DNA from: Xanthobacteraceae bacterium
GTDB taxonomy: Bacteria > Pseudomonadota > Alphaproteobacteria > Rhizobiales > Xanthobacteraceae
Direction of reading: 5' to 3'
DNA: 64,000 nt
Assembly (NCBI GenBank): GCA_019746355.1
Contig: JAIESC010000013.1
Span: forward strand, 178,315 to 242,314
Position 1 is the first letter of the stretch; every line of letters begins with the position of its first letter. The translations under genes were made by a program, and so were the position numbers. The notes beneath the pieces are model-generated. The model saw only the letters and a list, made by a program, of their open reading frames with translations, ran no database searches and was not told the origin of the DNA. Below are positions 44,846-53,213 of the stretch, in pieces.

Positions 44846-45886
44846 CTACACCAGCGCCGGCTCGCGCGTCGCTCCCACTTTCGCCGGCACCGGGTCCTTC
44901 AGCCCGAGGATGCGGCGCGCGTTGGTGTAGAACAGCTTCTGCTTATCGGCCTCGCTCAGCCGCACGTCTTCCAGAAGCTTCAGGCAGGGCGCCGGGTCCC
45001 AGCACGGATAGTCGGTGCCGTACATCACGTTGTCGATTCCGTAATAGTCGATCGCGAACTGCATGCCGGCGGTGTGCGGCGACACCGTGTCGGTGTACAT
45101 GCGCTTCAGGTACGTGCTGACCGGCTTCGGCAGCTTCGCCGCCTTGGAGTTCTTGTCCATGCGGCCGGACTGGTAGGGCAGGGCGCCACCGGTGTGCGAC
45201 ATCACGACCTTGAGGTTCGGGTGGCGCTCCATGGTGCCGGAGAGAATGAGCCGCATCGCCGCGGTGCTGACCTCGATGACGCGGCCGAGGCTCAGGTGCA
45301 GCGCGCCGCCATAGCCGTCCGACAGCATGTCCTGGAAGACCACGTCGGTCGGATGCAGGAACAGCGGCAGGCCGAGCTTCTCACAATGGGCATAGAACGG
45401 CTGCAGCCGCTCGGCGTCGATGCGGGCATCCGGGCCGACGCTGCCGGGCAGGTTCACGCCCATCAGGCCGAGCCGGTTGACGGCGTCGTCGACGACTTCG
45501 ATGGCCGCGCGGGTGTCCTGCAGCGGCACCGCGGCGCTGGCCCAGAGCCGGCCGGGATATTTCTTCTGCGCGGCCGACATTTCCTCGTTCCACATCAGCG
45601 CGTAGTCGCGGCCTTCGGAGATCGGCATGTCGGAGAACGACACCGAGAACGGCCCGATCGAGCACACCACGTCGACGCGGTGGCCGAGGCTGTCCATGTA
45701 TTCGAACTGCTTGTCGAGATCGAACCACTCGGCCCAGGAGTTCAGATGCTGGCCGGCGTCGGCCCCGCGCATGTAGTCGTAGCCGCCGCGCTGGTTGACT
45801 TGGCACCTCGGATACTCGGCGCGCTTGCAGAGCTTCTCGAAGATCGAGCGCGGCCACCAGTGAAAATGGGAATCGATGATGTGCAT
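44846..45886 (-). CDS. Amidohydrolase-2 family hydrolase or decarboxylase
   Basis: The 346-residue TIM-barrel protein starts at ATG 45886 with MHIIDSHFHWWPRS, giving the metal-binding His-x-His at strand one. It also shows LFLHPTDVV (histidine), VVMSHTGGALPYQ (histidine) and MYGTDYPCWDP (aspartate). This is the ACMSD/amidohydrolase-2 pattern. It may decarboxylate an acid or hydrolyse a lactone or amide. The open frame extends upstream into an inverted-repeat element without resemblance. It is alone in its direction. Confidence 0.88.
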   Translation of the reverse strand: MHIIDSHFHWWPRSIFEKLCKRAEYPRCQVNQRGGYDYMRGADAGQHLNSWAEWFDLDKQFEYMDSLGHRVDVVCSIGPFSVSFSDMPISEGRDYALMWNEEMSAAQKKYPGRLWASAAVPLQDTRAAIEVVDDAVNRLGLMGVNLPGSVGPDARIDAERLQPFYAHCEKLGLPLFLHPTDVVFQDMLSDGYGGALHLSLGRVIEVSTAAMRLILSGTMERHPNLKVVMSHTGGALPYQSGRMDKNSKAAKLPKPVSTYLKRMYTDTVSPHTAGMQFAIDYYGIDNVMYGTDYPCWDPAPCLKLLEDVRLSEADKQKLFYTNARRILGLKDPVPAKVGATREPALV

Positions 45887-45995
45887 GTTGGATATCCTGC
45901 TCGGACAGCCTGCCAGCGGCGAAGATCCAATGATTCTAGGGCTGTGGCCGTTCCCGGTCAACGCAAGCGCTGCTTTGGCGCACTCCTCCACCCAC

Positions 45996-46127
45996 GTCAT
46001 TCCGGGGCGCCGCGAAGCGGCGAACCCGGAATCCATACTCCGCAGCAGTGGTTATGGATTCCGGGTTCGCGCCCATAGCGCATCGGAGACGCGCGTGAAC
46101 GCGCTGGCGGGCGCGCCCCGGAATGAC
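45996..46127. repeat. 132-bp inverted-repeat element
   Basis: Outer arms GTCATTCCGGGGCGC (45996-46010) and GCGCCCCGGAATGAC (46113-46127) are perfect. Inner arms GAACCCGGAATCCATA (46022-46037) and TATGGATTCCGGGTTC (46053-46068) are perfect. A 38-base stretch (46073-46110) nearly matches 38841-38878. The rest of the 324-base gap holds no gene that I can see. Confidence 0.8.
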
Positions 46128-46210
46128 ATCCGGTGTCGCATGGCCATGGTGGATGTTTTCTGCAATGATTTCGTCAAGGCCGAGGCGTAAACGGCCGCTG
46201 GGAGGATGGA

Positions 46211-47179
46211 ATGCTCCGACTGTTTCGCACCGCACTTTGCGGCTTCGCCGCGACCGTGGCCGCGATGGCGCTGCTGACACCGGCGAGCGCCGCCGAGAAG
46301 CTCCGCGTCGGCAAGGCCGTGCCGTTTGCCTGGACCTTCACGCCGCTCGACGTAGGCATGCAGATGGGCATCTTCGCCAAGCATGGGCTCGAGATCGAGG
46401 CCTCCGCGTTCGGCGGCGACGCGCGGATGCAGCAGGCGCTGACCGCCGACAGCATCGACGTCGGCATCGGCTCGGGTCCCGGCATGGCGTTCATGGCGAA
46501 GGGCGTGCCGGCGAAGGCCGTCGCCGCCATGGCCGGCGTGCCGCGCAACATGGCGGTGATGGCCGACTACAACAAGCCGATCCGCACGGTCGACGATCTG
46601 CGCGGCAAGAAGCTCGGCGTCACCACGGTCGGCTCGCTCACCGACTGGATCGGCAAGCGCATCAACGTCAAGAAGGGCTGGACCACCAACGGCATCACCG
46701 TGGTTCCGATCGGCGGCATGCAGCCGGCGCGCGCCGCGGTGAAGACCGGCCAACTCGACGGCTATATCGGCGCGCTCGAGTCCGGCTACGAGCTCGAGGA
46801 GAACAAGGAGTGGCGCGTCATCACCTCGGCGACGCCCTTTGTCGAGGACTTCATCACCCACGTGTTCTTCGTGCGCGAGGAGGTGATCGCCAAACGGCCC
46901 GACGCGGTGCGCGCCTATCTGCGCGCCTGGATGGAGACGATCGCCTTCATGAAGGCCAACAAGTCCAAGACCGTGGAGATCACCGCCAAGGTCGTCAACA
47001 TCAGCCCGTCGGTCGCGAGCCGCGCCTATGACGAGCAGATCGCGATCTTCAGCACCGACGGGATGTTCGATCCGAAGGCCGTCGAGGTGCTCAAGGAATC
47101 GTTCATCGAGATGGGGCTGCTCAAGGAAAAGCCCGACGACAAGGTGATGTTCACGACGCAGTTCGTGCCGGTGAAATAG
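46211..47179 (+). CDS. NMT1/TauA-type substrate-binding protein
   Basis: The 322-residue protein has a signal peptide (MLRLFRTALCGFAATVAAMA, cleavage near ASAA). The nitrate/sulfonate/NMT1 SBP fold is visible in LDVGMQMGIFAKHGLEIE and SIDVGIGSGPGMAF. It belongs to the same transporter class as the ABC genes at 34.5-36.9 kb, which have no binding protein of their own. That is the basis for proposing it as their partner, but the distance is about 10 kb, so it is only an inference. It starts 10 bases after a GGAGG-like ribosome site. Confidence 0.88.
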   Translation: MLRLFRTALCGFAATVAAMALLTPASAAEKLRVGKAVPFAWTFTPLDVGMQMGIFAKHGLEIEASAFGGDARMQQALTADSIDVGIGSGPGMAFMAKGVPAKAVAAMAGVPRNMAVMADYNKPIRTVDDLRGKKLGVTTVGSLTDWIGKRINVKKGWTTNGITVVPIGGMQPARAAVKTGQLDGYIGALESGYELEENKEWRVITSATPFVEDFITHVFFVREEVIAKRPDAVRAYLRAWMETIAFMKANKSKTVEITAKVVNISPSVASRAYDEQIAIFSTDGMFDPKAVEVLKESFIEMGLLKEKPDDKVMFTTQFVPVK

Positions 47180-47490
47180 CCGCCGCGTTTGCAACCGGCG
47201 GGGGCGGGAGCCACGCATTCACCTGTCACAAATCCCGGCGGCGGGACGCCGGGAGGTGCAAATGCTGTGACTATTGTCTCTCCCCACGCGCCCCTTCCTG
47301 AATATAGGTTGGTTCCCGGGCAGCAGCGGGTAAAGTGCTGCCGCGCCTGACTGTTTCGCTCTCTTGCCAAGCGCAAGGCGGGGCCGCAATACACGGCGTG
47401 GGGGCTTTCACACCGGCTGCCGCCCGGCAGCGCTACGGCTTTGCGGTCGGCCCAGGCGAGGGCTGAGCCCGCGGATTTGGTGAGGGAAGT
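47180..47490. other. 311-base gap with a hairpin
   Basis: No gene is seen. A perfect 8-bp stem TCCCGGCG / CGCCGGGA (47233-47254) stands inside a larger imperfect repeat (GTCACA at 47224 and TGTGAC at 47266). It could end the binding-protein transcript, though no T-run follows. The rest reads as leader of the next gene. Confidence 0.45.
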
Positions 47491-48311
47491 ATGGGCAGCG
47501 CCAATATTGATCCGGCTGCAATACTCAATCGCGCACTCGAATACGCGGCGCAAAATCTCAGGGTCGAAAAGCTCCTGATCCAGCTCGGCCTCGATCCGAC
47601 CAACGTGACCTATGACGCGGTGTTCAACCGGCTGGTCGACATCATCCTGGCCAACATCACCTTCGCCAATATGCTGGCGCTGGTCGGCGCGATCTTCTAC
47701 GTCGCGACGCTGATGGTCCGCACCATCGTGCCGCTGCGCGTGATCGGCATCATCAGCATCGTGTTCTTCATCGGCTATGGCGCGCTCGCGGGCGCGGTCG
47801 CGACCTTCTTTCTCTATCTCCTTCGCTGCCGATCAACGTCATCCGGCTGCGCCAGATGCTCACGCTGGTGAAGAAGGCGAGGGCGTCGACGCAGGGCGAC
47901 CTGTCGATGGACTGGCTCCGGCCGTTCATGAGCCCGCGCAAATACAAAAAGGGCGACACCCTGTTCCGCAAGGGCGACCGGGCCGACGAGATGTTCCTGA
48001 CTGTGACTGGTCGCTTTCTGGTCAAGGAGATCGGCATCGAGCTGCCGGCCGGGCGTATCATGGGCGAGCTCGGTTTCATCGACCCGAACAACCGCCGCAC
48101 CCAGACCGTCGAGAGCCTCGACAACGGCGAGGTGCTGACCATCACCTATGACAAGCTGCTGGAGCTTTATTTCCAGAACCCGGAGTTCGGCTACTACTTC
48201 CTGCGCCTGACCACCGAACGGCTGATGCAGAACATCGGGCGGCTCGAAGGCATCATCGCCGAGCAGAAGATCAAGCTCGACGCACTCGCGGCCGGCCAGA
48301 AACCGGCGTAG
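47491..48311 (+). pseudogene. Membrane cyclic-nucleotide-binding protein, split by a one-base frameshift
   Basis: The first frame (47491-47871) gives three membrane helices (NMLALVGAIFYVATLMV and VIGIISIVFFIGYGALAGAV). The second (to 48311) gives PINVIRLRQMLTLVKKA and a cNMP-binding domain. Joined, they would form a Popeye-type protein of about 273 residues. The frames meet near 47821-47826: CTT is followed by CG and then CTG CCG ATC, so one base is missing. In the intact form the domain has the pattern GDTLFRKGDRADEM...GELGFIDPNNRRTQTVES typical of CAP-like sensors, with GELGF and RRTQT near the phosphate cassette. It may be a pseudogene or a sequence error. Confidence 0.75.
47856..48311 (+). 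CDS. Cyclic-nucleotide-binding domain fragment (second part of the split gene)
   Basis: This is the 151-residue reading frame after the frameshift, starting at ATG 47856. On its own it would be a soluble CAP-type domain: GELGFIDPNN is the phosphate cassette and RRTQTVES follows it. It is convergent with the metallo-hydrolase gene. I list it separately only because it can be translated alone; I think it is one half of the membrane protein. Confidence 0.6.
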   Translation: MLTLVKKARASTQGDLSMDWLRPFMSPRKYKKGDTLFRKGDRADEMFLTVTGRFLVKEIGIELPAGRIMGELGFIDPNNRRTQTVESLDNGEVLTITYDKLLELYFQNPEFGYYFLRLTTERLMQNIGRLEGIIAEQKIKLDALAAGQKPA

Positions 48312-48316
48312 GCGTT

Positions 48317-49171
48317 CTACACTTCGATCTTCAGCCCCTCGCGCGCCACCACCGTGCCGGGCCGCGCGGCCTCGGCCTTGGCGGCGATCTTGTCCATCAG
48401 ATCGTCGCCGTGATCGGGATCATGGTGGAACAGGCAGAGCCGGCCGACGCCCGCCATGTTGGCGAGCTCGACGCCCTGCTGCCAGCTCGAATGGCCCCAG
48501 CCGACATGGGCGGGCAGCTCCTCGCCGGTGTAGGTCGTATCGAGAATGAGCAACGACACGTCCTTCACCAGCGCGATCAGCGCCGGGTCGGGTGCGCCCG
48601 CGCCGATCTCGACGTCGGTCACATAGGCGACCGAGCGTCCGCCGTAATCGACGCGGTAGCCGGTGGCGCCCCCCGGATGATTGAGCGCCGCGGTTCGCAG
48701 CGTGATGTCGGGCCGCGGCCTGATGGCGTCGCCCGCGCGGAAGTCGTGAAATTCGAGCCGCGCCTGCAGGGCGTCGACCTGCAGCGGAAAAAACGGAAAG
48801 CTCATCAGCTTGCGCACTGCTTCCTTGACGCCGCCCGCGGGCTGCAGATTGCCGCCCCACACGCGCACCACCTGGTTCTTCACGAACAGCGGCGCGAAGA
48901 ACGGCAGCCCGACCACGTGGTCGATATGCCCGTGGCTCAGGAAGATGTCGAAATCGGTCTTGTTGGCCGATTTCACCAGCGCATTGCCGAGCTGCCGGAT
49001 GCCGGTGCCCGCGTCGAAGATGAGCGTGTGGTCACCGCACAGAACCTCGACGCAGGGTGTGTTGCCGCCATAGCGCAAAGCATCGGGTCCGGGGCAAGCA
49101 ATGCTTCCCCGGACGCCCCAGAACTGGACCGCTATCGGTGCCGAGCCGGACGGCCCGTCATGCAATGTCAT
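48317..49171 (-). CDS. Metallo-beta-lactamase-fold hydrolase
   Basis: The 284-residue protein (from ATG 49171, MTLHDGPSG; a start at 49210 would add 13 residues) has the two-metal site. It shows LSHGHIDHVVGLPFF (HxHxDH), ALNHPGGATGY (histidine), LLILDTTYTGEEL (bridging aspartate) and LFHHDPDHGDD (last histidine). It resembles the PhnP/cAMP phosphodiesterase group (Lactamase_B_2). The nearby adenylate cyclase and cNMP-binding protein make a cyclic-nucleotide phosphodiesterase role attractive but unproven. It is convergent with the cNMP-binding gene, 5 bases apart. Confidence 0.88.
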   Translation of the reverse strand: MTLHDGPSGSAPIAVQFWGVRGSIACPGPDALRYGGNTPCVEVLCGDHTLIFDAGTGIRQLGNALVKSANKTDFDIFLSHGHIDHVVGLPFFAPLFVKNQVVRVWGGNLQPAGGVKEAVRKLMSFPFFPLQVDALQARLEFHDFRAGDAIRPRPDITLRTAALNHPGGATGYRVDYGGRSVAYVTDVEIGAGAPDPALIALVKDVSLLILDTTYTGEELPAHVGWGHSSWQQGVELANMAGVGRLCLFHHDPDHGDDLMDKIAAKAEAARPGTVVAREGLKIEV

Positions 49172-49241
49172 TACCCCGGTCCCGTATTCCCCCGATTCAC
49201 CGCGGTCCATTGGACTTATATGGACGTGCGAGTTGCCAGAT

Positions 49242-49476
49242 TCAGCGCCAGTTCTTCAACGGCAGTGCTTTTAAGTTAACCGCAGGCTCCTTGGCGGCAA
49301 GCTTGGGGCCGCCACCCGGCCGCGGCGGCCGAAGGCACGAATGCCGCTTCGGGATCGTCGTCGCGCCGCGCGTGCAAGTCGTGCTCCGGGCAGCGATCGT
49401 CAAGATGGCTCTCGGGGATGTAAGGCGCACCCACCACCGGGAAGAACCGCGTGGTGTTGTCGATGACGAGGCGCAT
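49242..49476 (-). pseudogene. Frameshifted small gene, about 77 residues
   Basis: From ATG 49476 a coding-like frame gives MRLVIDNTTRFFPVVGAPYI, ESHLDDRCPEHDLHARR and EAAFVPSAAAA. Then a one-base insertion near 49315-49317 (a CCC run on the plus strand) shifts it. Deleting one base joins it to GGGPKLAAKEPAVNLKALPL and a stop at 49242, for 77 residues. Both halves have the codon pattern of real coding. The function is unknown. It lies between the cyclase and the metallo-hydrolase, in the same direction. Confidence 0.5.
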
Positions 49477-49622
49477 GGCTGATATCCCCAAATCAGTGTT
49501 TGTGCCGGAAACCATGGGCCGGCCGGGTCGGAGGGTGAAGTGCGAAACGTCACAGGGCGGATAATTCTTCTTTTTCAGTATCTTATGCCGCCTTTTCGGG
49601 GCATGGAAAGGGCCCGCGCCGG

Positions 49623-51893
49623 CTACTTGGTGTCGGGCGCATAGGCGCCGTCCCAGTCGTCGGGCGGAGGCGTGGTCTGGAACGCGCGGATCCGCTCCGC
49701 GTAGACCTTATAAAGCGTGGCGAAGCGGCCTTCGCCGTCGGCCACACGACCTTCCTCGATCGCGCTCAGCGCCGACGCCCAATCGCGCCCGCGGTAGCGC
49801 GACAACATCCTCATGTTGATCTCGCGCCAGCGCTCGAACCGCTCGGAATTGATCATGTCCTCGCGGCCGACCAGCGCGTAGACCACCTCCGGCTCCTTCT
49901 TGCCCTTCACCGCGATGAAATCGAGCTCGAGCATGGCGAACCGGTCCTTGGCAATGCTCGCGGTGCGCGAGCCGAGGATGATCGGCAGGCCGTAGGACTT
50001 GCATTGGCCTTCGAGGCGGGAGGCGAGATTGACGCTGTCGCCCAGCACCGAATAGTCGAAGCGCAGGTCCGATCCCATGTTGCCGACCACGCACTTGCCG
50101 GTGTTGATGCCGACGCCGATCTGGATCGGGACGAACGTCGTGTTGCTTTCCCTGGCCGCGGCCTCGCGGTCGCGGTTGAGGGTCGCGACCCGGTCGAGCA
50201 TGTCGAGCGCCGCCTCGCAGGCGTTCAGCTCGTGGGTGGGATCGTCGATCGGCGCATTCCAGAACGCCATGATCGCGTCGCCCATGTATTTGTCGATGGT
50301 GCCCTTGCGGTCGATGATGGCGTTGGTGAGCGGCGTGAGGAAGCTGTTCATCAGCGCCGTCAGCCCTTGCGGATCGTCCTTGTAGATTTCCGAGATGGTG
50401 GTGAAGCCACGCACGTCGCTGAACATGATGGTCATTTCGCGCTGCTCGCCGCCCAGCACGAGCTTCTCCGGCGACTGCGCGAGCTGCTCGACCAGCGCCG
50501 GCGACAGGTACTGGCCGAACGCCGAACGGATCTGCCGGCGCTGCGCCTGTTCCTTGACGAAGTTGGTGAACACCAGCGTGAGATAGATCAGAAGGCTCGA
50601 CAGCAGCGGGAACGTGAAGTCGATCAGAAGCTTCTGCTGCGTGAAGTAGTACCAGGAGGTGCCGATCAAAAGCGAAATAATGGCTGCACCGAACAGCAGC
50701 AGCAGAGCCGGGCTCAACATCGGCGCGAGCACAATGATGATGACACCCAGTGCGAACGCAGAACCCATCTCCATGAGAAGCGCGTAGTTCGGCGCGGACA
50801 GCGTCGCGTTGGTCAAAATGCTTTCCAGGATCTGGGCGTGAACCTCGACCCCGGGCATCGCCGGATCGATTGGCGTGGTCTTCAGATCGAGCAGGCCGGT
50901 CGCTGAAGTCCCGACCAGGATCAGCCGCTGGGCGACGCGATCCGCTGTCACGCGGCCCTCGAGCACGTCCACGGCGGAAACGAATCGCGCCTGGTCGTGC
51001 GGCGCGAAGTGAATCCAGAAGCGCCCGTTCCTGTCGGTAGGAAACTCCAGCCGCGCTTCCGGCACGGCGACGCTCCTGATGCCGGCGGCATCCGCCCGGG
51101 TCATGATCGTGTTGGTTCCGGTGACGGCGCGAATGACCTCGAGCGACAGCGCCGGCGCGATCACGTCCTGGGCGACCACGACCATGGGGACGCGGCGCAC
51201 GATGCCATCCCGTTCCGGGATGATGCTGAACAGCCCGCGCCCGGCAGCCGCGCTGTCCAGCGTCTGGATGTTGCGCAGCAGCCCAGGGAAATGGAACAGG
51301 AACGGCTTCGGATCGTTGCCGAGCGAGGCAACCCCGATCGGCGGCGGCCGCCCTTCCTCCGGCGGCACCGCCACCGGCAACACGCTTTCGCCGAGTACAA
51401 CCCGCGACCGCTTGATCGCGTCGGCCATGATCTGGTCGTTGCTCGGAAGGGCGCGCAGTTTGGCGCGCGTTTCCTCGTCGAGCGTGCGGTAGACATCGGC
51501 GGCAAGGCCCGGCGACAAGCGGTCGGGTTCGGCAAAAATGACGTCGAAGGCGATGGCCGCCGCGCCTGCCTGGGTGAGCCGGTCGATCATCTCCGCCACG
51601 CGCGTCCGCGGCCATGGCCACTGGCCGAGCTTGCGCAGGCTCTCTTCGTCGATGTCGACGATCACGACCGGGCGCTGAGCGGCCACGCGAGGCGATATCA
51701 ACTGGAACAGGTCGAAGGTCCGGAGCCTCAGTTCTTCAACCGGGCCGGGATCGCTCCAGCGCAGCAGCAGCAGCGCGAGCAGAAGCCCCGCGCACAGGAT
51801 GCGCGCGGACAGAAGACGCCGAGCCTGACGATAAAACCATTTCATGCCGAACCAGCCGGGCTCAAGCTTAACCGGACCGGCCTTCCGCGTCAC
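49623..51893 (-). CDS. CHASE2-sensor adenylate cyclase
   Basis: The 756-residue protein has an N-terminal membrane helix (ARILCAGLLLALLLL) and a large periplasmic CHASE2 domain (about 60-330, RPVVIVDIDEESLRKLG and FDVIFAEPDR). Three more helices (about 350-430) and a cytoplasmic class III cyclase domain (about 470-650) follow. Catalytic parts are MTIMFSDVRGFTTISE (first metal Asp), KYMGDAIMAFWNAP (second) and FDYSVLGDSVNLASRLE. It makes cAMP in response to a periplasmic cue. The GTG at 51893 overlaps the HlyD stop (GTGA), so it is translationally coupled to the secretion system; an alternative start is the ATG 16 codons downstream (MKWFYRQ). Confidence 0.9.
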   Translation of the reverse strand: MTRKAGPVKLEPGWFGMKWFYRQARRLLSARILCAGLLLALLLLRWSDPGPVEELRLRTFDLFQLISPRVAAQRPVVIVDIDEESLRKLGQWPWPRTRVAEMIDRLTQAGAAAIAFDVIFAEPDRLSPGLAADVYRTLDEETRAKLRALPSNDQIMADAIKRSRVVLGESVLPVAVPPEEGRPPPIGVASLGNDPKPFLFHFPGLLRNIQTLDSAAAGRGLFSIIPERDGIVRRVPMVVVAQDVIAPALSLEVIRAVTGTNTIMTRADAAGIRSVAVPEARLEFPTDRNGRFWIHFAPHDQARFVSAVDVLEGRVTADRVAQRLILVGTSATGLLDLKTTPIDPAMPGVEVHAQILESILTNATLSAPNYALLMEMGSAFALGVIIIVLAPMLSPALLLLFGAAIISLLIGTSWYYFTQQKLLIDFTFPLLSSLLIYLTLVFTNFVKEQAQRRQIRSAFGQYLSPALVEQLAQSPEKLVLGGEQREMTIMFSDVRGFTTISEIYKDDPQGLTALMNSFLTPLTNAIIDRKGTIDKYMGDAIMAFWNAPIDDPTHELNACEAALDMLDRVATLNRDREAAARESNTTFVPIQIGVGINTGKCVVGNMGSDLRFDYSVLGDSVNLASRLEGQCKSYGLPIILGSRTASIAKDRFAMLELDFIAVKGKKEPEVVYALVGREDMINSERFERWREINMRMLSRYRGRDWASALSAIEEGRVADGEGRFATLYKVYAERIRAFQTTPPPDDWDGAYAPDTK

Positions 51894-53203
51894 TTCTCGC
51901 GGAACATCCGCATCAGGTTATCGTGCAGCGGCTTGGTGAGATAGGAGATCATCGTCCGGTCGCCGGTCTGGATGAAGGTCTCGACCGGCATGCCCGGCAC
52001 GATCCTGACCTCGCCGAGCTTGGCAACCTCGTCGGCGGGCAGCGCGATACGGACCGTGTAATAGGCCTGCCCGGTGCGCTGGTCGGTCGAGGCGTCGGCG
52101 GAAATGCGGCTCACCTTGCCATAGATTTCCGGCGTGGTGCGCTGATTGAATGCGGAGAAGCGCAGCAGCGCCGGCAGCCCTTCCCGGACCTGGTCGATGT
52201 CCTGCGGATTGACCTTGGCCTCGACCGTGAGACTGTCGGCCTCGGGCACGACCAGCATGATCGCGTCGCCGGCGGTGATCACGCCGCCGACGGTGTGGAC
52301 GTTGGACTGGAACACGGTGCCATCCTGCGGCGCACGGATTTCGATCCGCTTGAGCTGGTCTTCCGCCGTCACCTTGCGCTCGACGAACTCGCCGATCTTA
52401 CCTTCGATCTCGCGCGTCTCCTTGGCGACCTCGCTGCTGAGATCGCGGTCGATCTGCAGGATCTGCAGCTCGGTTTCGGAGATCTTGCCGCCGGCCTGGG
52501 CGGTCTGGGCGACGAGCTGGCCGGCCTCGCCCTCCAGCCGCGTCTCGTCGCGCTCGATCTGGGTCAGCTTGGTCAGCGGCACGAGCTTCTGCTTCCAGAG
52601 ATCGTGGACGCCCTCCTTCTCGCGGATGATCAGCTTGATTTCCTTTTCCTTGGACTCGCGCTGCGCCTTCAGCCCGCGGATTTCCTCCTGAAGCTGCTCG
52701 ATCCGCTGCCGAAGCTGCGCCTTCTGGCCGTTGCGGGCGCTGCTGCGCAGGTCGAACAGCTTGCGCTCGCCGTCCAGCAACGCGGCGACTTCGGGATCAG
52801 ATTCGCGTGCCAGAAGGTCGCCGGGAAACTTGACCGAGGCGAGGCCGTCGCGCTCGCTCTCGAGCCGCGCGCGGCGCGCGTAAAGCTCGTTGAGGCCCTT
52901 GTTGACGATCGCGAGGTTGGCGCGCGTCACCGTCTCGTCGAGCCGAACCACCACGTCGCCCTGCTTGACGCGGTCGCCGTCGCGCACACGCAACTCGCCG
53001 ACGATGCCGCCGGTCGGGTGTTGCACCTTCTTGACGTTGGAGTCGACGACCACCTGCCCCTGCGCGATCAGCGCGCCCGAGAGCGTCATCGTGCCGGCCC
53101 AGCCGCCGACGCCGCCGGCCAGCACCAGGACGATGATCAGGCCCGCCAGCACATGACGATGGATCGACCGGGTGGAATCAAGGGCGGGCTGCGGCTGGCT
53201 CAT
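51890..53203 (-). CDS. Type I secretion periplasmic adaptor, HlyD/PrtE type
   Basis: The 437-residue protein starts at ATG 53203 (MSQPQPALDS) with one membrane helix (AGLIIVLVLAGGVGGWAG). The HlyD signature GQVVVDSNVKKVQHPTGGIV, a long alpha-helical hairpin (about 110-290) and a lipoyl/barrel half (IRAPQDGTVFQSNVHTVGG) follow. A C-terminal Rhs-type barrel (to the end FIQTGDRTMISYLTKPL) completes it. It links the inner-membrane ABC protein to TolC. The start choice is supported by the family N-terminus and a 10-base gap to the ABC gene. Confidence 0.93.
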   Translation of the reverse strand: MSQPQPALDSTRSIHRHVLAGLIIVLVLAGGVGGWAGTMTLSGALIAQGQVVVDSNVKKVQHPTGGIVGELRVRDGDRVKQGDVVVRLDETVTRANLAIVNKGLNELYARRARLESERDGLASVKFPGDLLARESDPEVAALLDGERKLFDLRSSARNGQKAQLRQRIEQLQEEIRGLKAQRESKEKEIKLIIREKEGVHDLWKQKLVPLTKLTQIERDETRLEGEAGQLVAQTAQAGGKISETELQILQIDRDLSSEVAKETREIEGKIGEFVERKVTAEDQLKRIEIRAPQDGTVFQSNVHTVGGVITAGDAIMLVVPEADSLTVEAKVNPQDIDQVREGLPALLRFSAFNQRTTPEIYGKVSRISADASTDQRTGQAYYTVRIALPADEVAKLGEVRIVPGMPVETFIQTGDRTMISYLTKPLHDNLMRMFREK

Positions 53204-53213
53204 GGTTTTGCTC

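Noticed and set aside
44744..46078. A 444-residue plus-strand frame over the amidohydrolase gene
   Set aside because: It is antisense to the amidohydrolase, which has all the metal-binding residues of its family.
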